Below, in pieces: positions 13,001 through 28,000 of a DNA stretch of 64,000 bases; within the stretch, counting starts at the first letter, position 1; each line of letters starts with the position of its first letter. The stretch spans positions 11,134,001 through 11,198,000 of the forward strand of contig JAEMBT020000002.1 of NCBI GenBank assembly GCA_018873245.2, written 5' to 3'. Under the pieces are notes generated by a model. That model saw nothing but the letters and a program-made list of their open reading frames with translations, was not told where the DNA came from and did no database searches. Source of the DNA: Archegozetes longisetosus (Eukaryota; Arthropoda; Arachnida; Sarcoptiformes; Trhypochthoniidae). A program made the translations under genes and the position numbers.

Positions 13001-16000
13001 GTTGAACTTTGATTGTTAGTTGGATCAGTTTCACACAACCTTTTAATAGAGCTGCCGAGTGCTGTCACGTCAGACCAGTAAATGCAACGTTCGGCCCAAT
13101 CGAAGTCTAGAGCCACTGCATTCGTCAAATTACGGACTAGAAGTCTGTTATCGTGTCCTTTAGTATTGATTTGTCTTATATAATATCTATTCGAAAAAAT
13201 GATAGTCGAAGGTATGGAACTGTTGGCTTTGCAAGAGACTCCTCCATCAGTTGAATAGTAGCCCTTTTCACACGTACAGCTATATGAGCCGTAAGTGTTT
13301 CGACAGTGCTGACTACAGGGACGTTTCAAATGGCATTCATCAACATCTTTACAAACACGTCCACCATCTAATGGTTCAAAACCTTCATAACAACTACATT
13401 TATACCCAATCGGCATATCTTCGCATTTTTGAGCGCAAACAATGCCAGAATCGCATTCATTGACATTGCATTGTTTTTCGTCACTATAATCTCCGCAGTC
13501 ATCATTTCCATCACACAAAAGGTCAGCCTCTACGCAGATCTCATTTTCACACTCATACTTTCCGTCAGGACATCGAGATGTTGTCATGTTGTGAATGCAT
13601 ATACCGTTCGATTCATCTTCACCTTCTTGACAATCAGCAATACCATTGCAAAGCCATGTTTTCGGAATACATTTCCTATTACGACACTCGAACTGATCTT
13701 TTTGGCATTTGGCAAATTTACAGTTTTGAGGCTCATCTGATTTGTCACCGCAATCGTCGTCTGCAAAGTTTTGACAGCAAAGTCAAACATGAGTATTGCT
13801 AAAAGCATGCTATTCTGATAGTAAAGCTCTAGAAGGAAGTAAACTACAAAATATAGATAAAAATACCTCCATCGCAGTAAAAGCTATGCAAAATGCACTG
13901 AAAGTTAAGGCACTGGAATTCGTTTGGTTTACAAATGCTAACATTGCATCCTTGTTGTGGGTGTTCATCACTGGCTTGTTGGTCTCCACAATCATTTTCA
14001 CCTTAAGTAATCATTAGATCAATCATCAAGTTAACAAATGCTCAACTAATATGAAAAAGTATCGAACTAACCATCACAGACCCAAATAGCAGGTATACAT
14101 TGACCAGTATTGTTACAACGGAACCAATCGTCAGGACATGTACGTGTTCTGCAGTCTTCAGTTTCGTCTGAGCCATCACTACAATCTTGATGTCCTAAAA
14201 TGAAATACAATTTATGTATAAAAGCATCTAGTTGAGTGATAAAAACAAAGTAAACGGACCGTCACAGCGCCAAATGGTAGGAATGCAATCAGAATTATTG
14301 CATTTGAATTGGTCGGCTTGACACCCGTAATCGCAATTTTCTTCGTCAGAGCTAACCGTTCCGTTTCTGTCATCACAGTCGTTGTCTCGATCACAGACCC
14401 ACGCCATTGGAATGCATTGAGCCGTAAGACATTTGAACGAATTTGATGGACATGAGGTCTCGAGTGACTTTGCTTTACAATTCATCTCATCCGAATTATC
14501 CCAACAGTCATTCTAAAAAGTAATTAATCGAGAGTTGAGGAATATTGACTATAGAGTGGAATGATACCAACTTCAATGGCATTAAACTCAATATATTCTC
14601 TTTCATTTGAAACATAAATTCAAGATTATCTGTGCCTTTGAATTCGTCATATGAATATTGAAGATCAAATTAACTTGCAAGTCATTCAATTTTCATCAAA
14701 TTAAAATTTTGAAGTATAGGTCTTAAAAGACTTAATTATCCGAATCGCGTACTGATAATAGATTTGTAATATAATAACATACTTGTCCGTCACAAATCCA
14801 GTCAGGATGAATGCAAGCTGTAGTTGAGGGACAGTTAATGAACTTTTGTTCGGGATCCCAGAATAACGGATGCTTCGAGCAATCGGGTCGTTCACAACCG
14901 ACTTCATCAGATCCATCACTACAGTCGGGGTCTTTGATGAAAAAATAATTAATTAAAATCTTTTAATGGCTTTAAAACAAAAAAACTTCCTCAAAGGTTT
15001 CTCTATCAACTGGTTTAAGTAATTAAATTTCACAAATTTAGTGGCAAAAATTACTCACCAGAATCGCATCTAAACTGTTTACCAATACAATGTCCGTCAT
15101 TTGCACATTTGAATTTATCATCACTACATGAGCACTCGCTTTCATCACTTCCATCAGAGCAATGAAACTGTCCGTCGCAATGCTTTACTTCTAAAATACA
15201 ACGGTTATTAGAGCACTTGAAAAAGCCTTGAGGACATTTCCTCGTTGCACAATAGTTCAAATTTTCATCAGAGTCATCGGGACATTCGGACACACCATCG
15301 CAGGTCAACTCGAAAGGAATGCAGACTCCATTACCACATTCGTACTCAGTGTCAGAACAGTTGCTTTTTTTAGTGATGCAAGTTTTTCCGTTTGTCGATA
15401 GAACTCGTCCTATAAAACAGCTACAACTGATAGTACCATTCAACGCAACAGAACAGACATCCTCGCAGCCGCCATTCAATGGTAAACATGGATTCAAAGT
15501 ACAATCTTCTGTATCATTAGAGACAGCAATTATACCCATAGGTCGTGGAACATTACGACGGAGTTTGACAACTTCAGAACCAGTAAACTTATTACATCTG
15601 AGAACTGCGTGTTCGACCCAATCAGTCCAAAAGAGATCATCTCCAAGTACTGCCAAATCGAATGGATGCTTTGGTGTTTCAGTTAGTAACAAGTACCTCC
15701 CAGTTCCATCTAAATTGCATCTTTCTATTTTATCCAGACGTGCGTCAGACCAGTAAAGCTTTTGAAGCTTGTGATCAATAGTGATAGCGTTGGGCATTCG
15801 TATATCAGTTGTGATTATAGCGTGGAGATCATAACCACTTAAATATGCTCTCTGAATGCTAGGATTTCGATTGTTCCAATTAGTCCAATAGACTCGTGAC
15901 GCACAGCTGTCAACAGCAATGCCTCGCGGCTTATCTTCTAAACCAAGTTTTATTACTTTTTCAATTTTAGATCCATCTATGCGCAAATTCAGTCTCGAAA

Positions 16001-19000
16001 TGGAGGCGTCGCTATTACTTGTCCAATAAAGCTCGCCATACATTGAATCGTAAACAATACCTTCAACAGAGCCTTGTTTCTCAACCAGTATCTTATGTCC
16101 GGTGCCATTGAAAAAGCTGCTGCTTATACTCCCGCGTTGGATATCCGAGTATATTACTCGTTGAGAAGAGTAATCAAAAGTCAGTCCAATCACATTTCGC
16201 ATGTGATCTTTGTTTGAAATGCTAGGATAAGGAGCGTTTAGATTTTGCTCATCGAAGATATGAATGCTATCGATTTCGGTGACTCGAGAATACATGATGA
16301 ATGATTCGTATGGTTCGCACGTTCTATTATCCAAAGCTGAAACCCTTCCGTGAGCACATGCACATCGATGTCCTTTAGAAGGACCTCTAAATAGACACAA
16401 CTCTTGACAGCCACCATTATCAACAGCGCACTTATTGTTGTTAGAAGTTGGTCGCTTATGAAATACTTTGATATCTTTGATATGATCTCCCATTTGGCTA
16501 TGAATGACGGTAACAGTCAGGTTTGCCTTTTCCTTATCCGCTCTCAGAATAGCACCGCCAAAGTAATTGGTGTCCGCCCAATATACGTAGTCCTCAAATA
16601 TGGTGATCGAAATCGGACTCTCAACAACACCACTGCTTACTATAATTTCTCTTTCAGATCCGTCTAAATTCATGCGTTCAATTGTATCTAATTGCGAGTC
16701 ACACCAATATATCTGGTCTTGAAGGACATCAACTGCCAAATCGTTGATCATATGAATAGAACTATTAGCTATTACTATTCTCTCACTTCCATCCAGCAGT
16801 GATCTTTCTATTCTTGGTGTTAATCCAATATCACTCCAAAATAAGTAGCCCTGAAGTGGATGTATTGTTAGTGAATTGGGTTTATCCATATTTCCAGACA
16901 GAATAACATAACGACAGCTTCCATTGAGACGTGCCACTTCTATCACATCATAGTCAGGATCGACCCAATAAATGTTGTTTGCCATCCAATCGACTGCAAA
17001 TCCTTCAATCTTTTCGACTCCGTGAACAATAATTTGGTAATTGGTTGTGTCTCGTTTGATCCTAGTAATGCTTCCGTCATCGTTGTCGACCCAGTATAGG
17101 AAACCGTCTTTATGAGTATAGTCAATAGTTGAAGCCATCAAAACTCTGGAAATGGGTGGAAGCATTGGATCCATTGTGGCGTTAGGTTTGCCACTCGTTG
17201 CTCTTATGCCCCAATTCCAAGAATACATGAGAAAAACCTCAGGTCCTAAACAGTTTGTGTCATTCTTAGGATCAATTTGAAATCCAATCGCACACTTGCA
17301 AACACGCTTCGATTGGGAAACCATTAGACATAAATGAGAACAATTTCCATTTTTTATTTCACACAAATTGGTACCGCTCTGAAGAGAACCGTCATAAACT
17401 TTGATGGTTAGCACGTCTTCGGTATGATTTCGGAAGATTGAATGATTGCTGCCATCAGTTTTATCAATTAAGTGAATCGAATTGTCTGCTTGTGAGGAAA
17501 ATAAAAGCCAATTATGATGAACAGATAAAGCGAGTGGTTCTAGTGGTGAGCGAGTGTTTTTGCCAGCGTCCCAAATCGTGGTTATTTTATTCGATGCCAG
17601 ATCAATGAACTGAATGGTTGCACTGCCGATATTGACCCAATATAAACGATTTGGTTTAGATTCAAAATCAATCGCCAAGCTTGAGGGCTGGTCTAAATAT
17701 TTGTTATCAGATTTGCTAACTAATGGTCGAATCGAAGTGCCATCCATTGCTGCCACTGATATGACAGCATCTTTATTCTTGCCGCTATCATCTGGATCTT
17801 CGATGCCATAATCGGCCCAAATAATCAGGCCATCAAATGGGTGCACAACTAGAGATCTAGGGTTGTATATTTCTTCGCGTATTATCTCAGATATGAATTC
17901 TCCATTTAGATTACAAACATATATTTTGGCTCTGTTTGCGGGCTCTTGAGAGGTAACAAATATATTACGAGAGACCCAGTCGAGAGCGAACCCATACGGG
18001 TGTTCGATTACAGTATCGATTATGGTTTCCACCGGACTTCCTGTCAGTAAAGTTCGTTTAACTTCATTCAATTGGGAGTCAGCCCAATATATTTGTTTTT
18101 CTTTTGCGATATAATCTATTTGTCCAGCAGATATCACTTTAGGAAGATTTATAGGAGGAATGGTGTGGTAGTAGGGTTGATCCAAATCAACGCCTCTTAT
18201 TTCGTTTGGCCGAGAAATAAGTAAAACTCTTTCGTTAGGAAGACATGTCTTATTATCGACATCCAGTTTCATAATATGAGGGCATTTGCAGCGATAGGTG
18301 TTATTTTTGTTAATCAGACACAAGTGAGAACAGCCGCCATTATTGACAGCACACAAAGAGGTTATGTTATCTGTTGGCTGACGCGACGGGTGAAAAATCT
18401 TTATATCGAAAGGTTGAGTAACTGCGCGCTGAACAACTTTAATATCAGTGCCGTTCCATTTATTAGCACGAATCACAGAATTAGTCCTGAAAAAAAATTT
18501 CAATTAAAATCATTGGTTAGATCTTATTTTTAACTTTTCCTATAAAAATAATTTTGATTCCTCTTTACCTCCAGTCAGTCCAATAGACATAATTTTCATA
18601 CAGAGAGATGGCAAAAGGATGTGTTAAGAATTCGTGTCCTCGAAGTACCTCATGATAACCGGTACCGTCGTACTTGACTGTACTAATCGAATCAGATCTG
18701 GCATCGATCCAATATATTCTTTGTGCCACATAATCAAGAACCAGCCCATTAGGCCAGGCTCCATCACTCGATTCCACTTTGTACACCAATCTTCTATCTT
18801 CACCACTCATCGAAGCCGATTCTATTCTCGGCGAGTCAGCTGAAAATTTATAAAAGTAACCATTTTTTATCCTCGAAAATTCAATAAGATTAATAACTTA
18901 GAAGATTCGAATCATGCGAAAAAATATAGGTTAAAATTTGATTCTATTAAATGTCTTATTCATTATTTCAATCAACTTCCGTCCTAAACAAGAACCTGAA

Positions 19001-22000
19001 CAATAAACTATAATGATGGTCGTACGATACGCTTAACTCTATCAACTTATATAAAAACATTGACCTAAAATATTTTTCTAACTAGGTTCTAGTAATTTCT
19101 ACCTTATCGAGACTTTTTCAAAGCTAAGTTCTAAGAACTTTCGATTGAAAATAAATCTCAATCATGACTTGAAGAAGCTAAACATATTGTCGGACTCATC
19201 TCGAAAAGTTTTAAAAATATTTAGGTGAATAAAATTCTACTCACAGTCCCAATCAGTCCAAAAGAGAATTCCAAACCTACAATCGAGTGCAATAGCGCGG
19301 GGACTAACCATTTGGCCAGCAATTAGTGTGCGTCTAAAGCTGCCATTCAGTTTTGCGACCTCTATCTGATCCAAATTGCTCTCGACCCAATATATATTTT
19401 TAGCGATCCAGTCAACAGCTAGTCCTTCAGCAGTCGCGAGTCCAATCTGGACTATCACTTCAATATTAGTGAGGGAGCCATGGATCACGAATCCTCTGTA
19501 AATCTTGTCATCCATAACATCGGTCCAAAATATCATACTTTCTTCTGGAGAATTATAAAAATCAAGGGCTATTGTATTCTTTAGCCCAGAAAGAAGTGGT
19601 TTAACAGTCATTGTGTGCAAATCAACGCTTCGTATTTCGTGTCTATTTGAAAAAATGATGTAAGGAGTAGCTGGATCTGTGCTCTTGCAGGTGAAGCCGT
19701 CAGGTTCTAACGCATAACCAGATTCACACTCGCATTTGTAAGAACGTTTCAATTGGATACATTTTTGACTACAAGTGCCCCAATGCTCGCACAGAAGAGA
19801 ATCAGTACACGTCAAGCCATCATCAGACAGAGTCAAACCATTATTACAATAACATGTATATCCCGGACTGTCAGGTATGTTATGACACGAACCTTTACAG
19901 TGACTGAAAAAGCAAAAGTCTTCATCACAAAGTCCTCCCTCGTCACTACCGTTAAGACAATCTACTCTATTATCACAAAATCTTGATATTTCCAAACAGA
20001 TTGTTTCATTTTGTTTTCCAATACAAGTTCGGTTGGGAGCAAAGCAATTAATAGATGTCTCAACTTTACATTCACTTTCATCGGAATTGTCTTCACAATC
20101 TGAGTGCGAATCGCATTTCCGATCGATTGGAATGCAATGTCCCGTGCTTTTACATCTAAACTCATTCGGTTTACACGCATTTGTAGAATTACAATTTTTC
20201 TCATCACTTCCATCAAAACAATCTTTCTTTCCGTCGCTGAAAATCCAGTGAAAACATTTATAACTCACCTTTAGCTATATTACAATATGAATGATCAATA
20301 AACAGCTTACCAGTGCCAGGATTGAGGAACACAACCGCCAGACTTGCAATTGAACTCATCTTTATGGCAAGCAATTGAAGTTATGCTTGTCTTGTTATAT
20401 GTACTCGAAACTAGATTAAGAAGATTTTAAAGAAAATTTATATTAAATACGTTCATTCACAAATTGATTATTTATTCAGAGAATAGAGAATACATGAGCG
20501 AGTGTTAAGAATCTGTAAATAAAAATTTAAATACTTTAGCTATACTAAAAGTGTAGAGAGTATAAAAGAATATTGAGACAAATCGAGAGCGAAAATTGAT
20601 TTTAAAAAGCTAACAAAGTATGATATAACATAAGATAGCATAACATACAACAATTTTCTTCGTCAGTTCCATCGTTGCAATCCCAAACACCGCTATATTA
20701 GATAATTCACAATTATTAAATATCGAATACTAATGATTCATTTGTTTTCTTAGATTATTTGATACATACTTGCACTTGAAAGCCGTATGAAGACATTTCT
20801 GTCCTGCATCGCAGGTGAACTGAGTCGTTGTATTGCACGATAAATTGCAATTTATTTCATCGCTACTATCTCTACAGTCATCATCACCTAGATAAAAATC
20901 ATACAAATAGTATCATACTAAGTAATCTGAATCAATATAAGGACAATCAACAGTTACCATCGCAAACATATTCCAAGGGAACACATCTCTGGTTCCTGCA
21001 ACGAAATTCCATTGCTTCACATTCAGGATAGGCTATGTTTGAAATAGAAAACAAAAATTGAGCTCTTATTATTAAGATGGGATTTCAATTATTTTACTGC
21101 ATTCTTCATGTTCATCGCTATTGTCTCCTTCGCCGCAATCGTGATCAGAATCACACGTCCAACTGGCTTTAAGTGGTGCAAACAAATTGTTCATTAGAAA
21201 ATGATTAATCCAATTAATTGTAAATTAAATGATATAAAGAATATTTTCGAAACGAGAAGAAATTTGTTTAAAGTAAACTGATACCTGGTATGCACCGACC
21301 GCTAACTTTACACGTGAACTGCGATGAACTACAAGTAGCGTTGCGACACTTTTTAAACGGTTCTTCATCGGAACCATCGAGGCAATCTTTTTCACCATCA
21401 CATATCCAATGAACTGATATACATCTATTAGTGTCGCACCTGAAATAGTCTTCCCTACACGTCACTTGAGCACATTTGGCACCTGAGGACGTGTCCTCAT
21501 CAGAGCCATCGGCACAATCATTATCGCCATCACACAAATATCGAGCATCAATGCATCTCAGGTTCTTGACACATTCAAATTCTCCTTCTTTACATCGTGA
21601 CGGCTCAGTATAATTCGCAGCAACTAATAGTAAATCGCAAAATAAATAGATAGAAATATCAAGTAAATGCAAAATTCAAACTCAAGTTAAATGCTAGTGT
21701 TGAAGTTGAAACTATTGTTGAGATACCTTCACAAAAAGTTTTGTTTGCATTCAGAGTATATCCATCCCTACAGGCACACACTGTTTGAGTTGGTGTCGCC
21801 AAACAAAGATCTTCACAGCCATTATTATTGTTTGTGCAATCATTTATTCCTGCAACAAATTTTTTATTAATTACTTATTCATATTTACTGTCACTAAAAA
21901 AGTATTCAATACTAGAAACGAAAACAACAAATTCTAACCATTTTGAGAGGAATTATCGAAAAGACGAATTTCAAAAAGAGGAGGATTTTCAACGACTAGT

Positions 22001-25000
22001 TCAATGATTTCTTTAGTTTTGATATTAAATCTTTGTACAATTCCCTGTTGAAATTCGGTCCAGAATAAATACCCTTCAAAAAATACTAATCCATACGGAT
22101 GCCCGAGCCTTTCGCCTTCAAATAAAGCCTATCAGTGGAAAAATAGACAGTTCTCAGTATTCGATAAAATTGACTTCATAACAAATCAATTACTTCACGA
22201 TTGTTTCCATCTAAGTCTATTCTTTCGATTCGATGCAGATAAGCATCACACCAATACAGTTTCTTTTCGGCATAATCTAGACTTAACCCATTGGGCCATT
22301 GCAAGTTTGAACCGACAAAAACTTCTCTTCCGTTACCATTCATGTATGCTCTCTCTATCTTGCCACCAAATTGGGGTTCAGAGTCCGATCGGGGCTCTGT
22401 TGACCAGTCAGACCAATACATATACCTATGAAAGTTCAAATGAAAATATAAATTGATATAATAAAACATCGATTTATTGTTGGAGCATAGATAACATCTG
22501 AATATTTAACTTTAAATCAAACTCAAGCTAAAGGGATAACATTGAGAATTGATTTGTATTTTTCATACCCTCTTTTTGGATCAACTACAATAGCTCTCGG
22601 ATGTGACATATTTCCGTGAATTAGACGCTTCTTAATCTCAGAATTATCGAGACGAGCAACAAATATCGAAAGTAGTCCTTCATCGGTCCAGTAAAGATTT
22701 CTCCCCATCCAATCTATAGCTAAGCCTTCACAGTTGTTCAGACCTTTATCTAAAAACACTTCTCTTTTAGAGCCATTAATAGTTTGTCTTTCAATAACAA
22801 ATCGCTGCACATCTGAATAGTAGATAAATTGTGAACGAGCGTCAAAATCAAGAGCTGTCGGTCGACTCAGGGAAGTGATGGGAACCATAGCTTCTTCTTT
22901 CTTCCCAGTGACGCCCATTGTCACACCTTTGATGGCTCCTGGTCTGCCTCTAGCATAAAGAAGAAAATGTGATTGTTTGGCGACCACACACTGTCCACCG
23001 CGCACTAAACGATGTCCCGCCAAACATCTACACATTGCAACTGGTTTTCGAGCTTTACCCGTATAATGAGTAATACATATATGATCACAACCACCGTTAT
23101 TGACAGCACAGGGATGGTCAACAGTCGGCTGTCTCTGACGATGGTAGACATGTATCGAAAAGGGTCGCGTCAGATTCGACTGCAAAGTCCTTATATCTGT
23201 GTGATTGAATTTATTTACAGAAATAATGCTATTTGTGTGCCAACTCGTCACATATAAATACTGTTCAAACAGAGTAATTCCATATAAATTTCTGACTGGA
23301 AGACCTCTAATAATCGTGTGACGGCCACTTCCATTATAGTTAATTCTTTCAATAAAATCCAAATAAGTGTCGACCCAATAGATGTGTTCATTAGGAAAGT
23401 CAATAGTTATTCCATATGGATATACAATTTTACGTTCGACGAGTCGAGTTCTGTTCGAACCGTCAAGTCTTGAACGTTCGAGAAGTGGTGCCGTTGAACC
23501 CCATTCAGTAAAAAATAGATAACCTTTCGTAGGATCTAAAGCGATAGCGCGAGGTTTACTCAATTCGACATCAATCACGACAATACAAACAGTAAGCGTT
23601 CCGTTACACATGAATATCATCTCTTTTGAGTCGTCCAGAAAATACCAATTGTTGGCAATCCAATCAAAAGCCATTTGATTAACGCTTGACAACGAAAAAA
23701 GATCTGTACGAGGAATGACCCACTTGTCCAATAGATTGTCGATAAACGCACATTCCATTGAAGCTTGTTTTTCATACTGTGATATCCAACAAGCAGTTCG
23801 ATTGCGATGCGAAAAGTCAAGTGCAAGCGTTTCTTTCACACTCACTGATGAATTGGCTGAAGTTAAGCTTCCGTTTAAGTATATTTGTTGTATATTTATT
23901 GAATTAGAAAATATTATGGTTGGAGCCAAGTCTTCTGGTACTAATCAATCAAATTAAAAGATCACTAGAATTATAACGATTCTCGGAAACTTAACAGCAA
24001 AAATCAAACCGTTTATAGCTAGACATCGCGATTCATTTTTCTTGTATCCTTCAACGCATTCACACTCATGAGAATTCACTTTATTTACACATATCTGGTC
24101 GCAAACTCCCTCTACATGACATTCATTAGCGTCTAAATAGATGCAAATCATGATTGGGTTGGAAGTTTTCAATTTAAAACTGACTTTAAATTTGACTTAA
24201 AGGATATCTGAAAACTTATCGTAAAATGCTTATACCTATACATTCCGTTCCATTGGGTTCTTTTCCTTCTTCACAATAACAAATTGGTCCTTTGCTAGTA
24301 GGCTTACAGCCATGTGCACATCCGAAGTCATCGCAAGACGTTTTGTTCCCTTAAAAATAAGGCAAAAATGTCTTAACAAACTGCTAATTCTAGAAGCTTT
24401 GATTCTAAAAATTTTTTAAAGCAATTCTTACTAACTTATAACATGAAACACTTAATATGAGAATTACAATCTCTTAACTAATCATTACACTGATCAACCA
24501 AGTCTTATTGACTCGACTTTATTCTTAAAAGTAGAACTAATACTAAATTAAGTTCAAAACTATTTTGATTTGATTTTGTTCCAACAATTACAAAAATGAG
24601 CGTCGATCTACTATTTAAGAATAAACTTTACGATATAATTTGTTGGTAAAATTTAGAAAAATCAAAATTCAAATTATTACAACTAATTTTGCTTTATTTT
24701 TAATATTTTATGCAAACTGTTTAAATATTATTTGGACAAATTGCACAAAATGAACACTTCCGTTCCTGATTTAAGCTCTCGTATAGCTTAATAGCTATAC
24801 TAGTAGTAGTAATAATAATACTTAATAGTACTAAAAAAATGTTGATCAAATTTTTCCCTCAACTTAAGCTACCCTATCATATGATGTGTTTTAACTGAAT
24901 AATTAGAGAATCTATTTTGTTTATGAAATACTGACAATTAAGTTTTCTTCTCTTTCAACTAAGTTTTGCTTAAGCACTTTTGCTTCTGATGAACAATCTT

Positions 25001-28000
25001 AAAAGTGCTTTTTCACTGGAGACTGAGTCAACTCAATTTATGCGAAAAATCATCAAAATTGAATTTGAAAGGCAATACAATCAGGTTTACAAGTAAATTC
25101 TTAAATATTTGAACTATAACAATGGTGATAACTATAAATATTTGCTGTATATGAATCTCTATAAATCGTTTTAAAACTATTGCATACTATTTTGAGAAGC
25201 GAAGGCATGTTAAGGTTAATCAGTTTCATACGAACAAAGGTTTTGGAGACCTAAGTAAACAGTGTTCACCTCACACACCTAATTTCTAAAGATTGAATGT
25301 GTCATCATTTGAAAGACAGCAAAAATGATTTCGTCAAACCCTTTAGTTATAACAGAAAAAATTAAGATTTATTGAATGAATAATAATTGATTACTAACAG
25401 ACTGCCATTTGGTTTCTCTTTCGCTTTAGAATATCTCAAAATGATTGAACAAAATTTTGTCTTTATTTTAATACTCTGAAAGTTGGTACGAAGAAAGAGG
25501 TTCATACCCATAAATAAGAAGTTGTTAAATCTGAAATTAGCAATTACTAGATTGACAGTACAAGTTGTATTTGCTATGATAGGTCTTTAAAATGAAATTT
25601 CATGCATTTATAAAAGGTTGAATGACGCAAAAGAACTGAATAGTCAAATATATAACTGAATTTTTGTTTCAATATTTCTGATATTAGTACTAAGAAATTA
25701 ACTTAAGAGCTGCTATCCAAAGGTCGTGATTCAGCACAATATCGAATCTTTAAACCACAAATACTTTAGTTATAAATTGAATAATTGATTGAAAACAATG
25801 AGCCTTAAGTTTAATGAAGAATATGTACTACATCTAGTCCCAATAATTGTTTAATCTTAAGAGCAGGTATACAATCCTTAAGATTGGACAGAGTCTTTAC
25901 TTAAAGCTGAAAGTAAGAGCCTATTATTAACTTGTTTTATAACGTTAAGATTAGATAAAGTGATTTGTTTAAGGCTGATTTTAGAATATCCAAATTGGTT
26001 TTATCAGAAAACAACTAATAATTTTATAGAGACTATTCATGATTACTACAACCATCAAATTACTGAAAGATACTATACATGAGTCATTCATTAAAACACA
26101 AAACTCTATCATCACAGCCACAGTTATCGATAACATATCTTAATTTACAAATTATCTTCTAAATTTGTTTTGGAGATTCAAGATTTAACCAATTTTGCAC
26201 TCGACTCCATTCCTATTTACTATTTAGACTTTTCAACTAAAATTGATTACAGTTTTCATTTGTCTGAATATTGAAAAATTGGCGTCAAAATCAGTTTTAA
26301 ATGAGCCCTTTACAACCTTAAGATTGTATAAATAAAGTCATCTAGAGCTAATAATAGACTGATTTTCAACTTTAAACTCAGGTCTTATTTAATCCTAAGA
26401 TTATCTATTGTTAAGATTGAATAACTATTAGGGTTAAATTTAACATATGCATCCTATCCTCAAAATAATTCAAATAATAATAGTGAGAAAAAGATTTCAA
26501 ACTTTCGTTAGTCTTTAATTTCTAAGCAAGTCTTAAGCAATTTTAAGTGTTGAAACTAACGATCGAAAGCTTTTAGTACACTTAAGAACTTAATAATCAG
26601 ATGACAGAAATCAAAAGTAATGTATTGTGGTGGCATGCTTTCCATCAGATCACAATATACAGGATACTAAGAAACTTATTTGACATCCAATGTAATGAGA
26701 AGCAAATCTAAAATCTAACTTGGCAACAAATTCATATGAATCGCAGGCAAGTTGAAAAAGCAACAGTCTTTTTCTTGTTACTATCGAGAATTATTAAGTT
26801 TTTAGGTGTACATCGACTCCAATTTGATTGAACAAGCCGTCTATTCATATTCCTATAAATTGTATAAGCAGATTCTTTTGTTTCATTAAATGAACTCTTG
26901 TTTTTAAAAACAAAACAGTCATAAAACTTGAAGTCAATATCCCGTCAAAACATTTGAATCTATTTTTAACTATGATTGGAATTGAACAATTCAAAGTTCA
27001 ATTAACAAATCTTGTCTTTCGTGATTTTCCATTATTAATGCAAGTTTTGATAATAACTATTAAACTTATAGGATTTGTATAAGCGAAAACTTAGGATTAC
27101 ATGCAAATTATTGAATAAGTTATCAATTGAAGATCGTAGCTATAAGTACAAGTTGAAAAAATAACATTAAATGTCTTTATATTTCATGTTATCTTAATTC
27201 TTATGAACTGAATTATTTCATGACTTATGCTACTTTCTAAAATGCAAAGTTCAACATATTAAACAGTGACTCACAATCAAACTATTGACTGTATCTAAGC
27301 TGGAAATTTGATTTGATAATCCATTTATCGATTGGAATAGATATAGTTAAATATTATGAATCTCGTTAAAGAAGAAGTATTAAATGCTATGATTGATGAA
27401 CTTGAATTTGTTGTAAGTTGAAAAACAATCAGTCTATAGAAATGTTAGCAACTTATTTATATAAAATGCACATTCAAAGCTCTACTGTTTATTCTAATAA
27501 AGCGTAATCTTGTATGCAATAGAGTAGTGTTACGTGTTTTGAATTTTTCACTATTCATATATACATTTACGTTTCCAACTAAATAGTTTCTCTTAAGATC
27601 TCTTTTCAAGATTAGACTGTTTGCTCATTTTTGTTTATAAACTATCACTCAATAGCGACAAATGAAACTCTTATCTAGTTTTCAGACTTTTTTACTAAGA
27701 TTTTGGGAGAGAACCAAATACTAGGTATTAGTTCGATAATGCATATGACGTCTCCTAACTTTCACTTCTCAATAATGAACTATTGATAGGTTTTAAAAAT
27801 CGAACCAAATAAGAAAAAAGATAAACACAATAGCCTACAGACTTATTTGTAGATGATTTTGAATAATTGTTAGTTTAAAATATTGACTATAAATAAAACT
27901 GAGAAAGAAAACAATAGGAAAATAGTTTACCGCAAAAGTCTGACTCGTCGCTCTGATCGGGACAATCATAGACTCCGTCACAAAGCGTCGACAATTTGCG

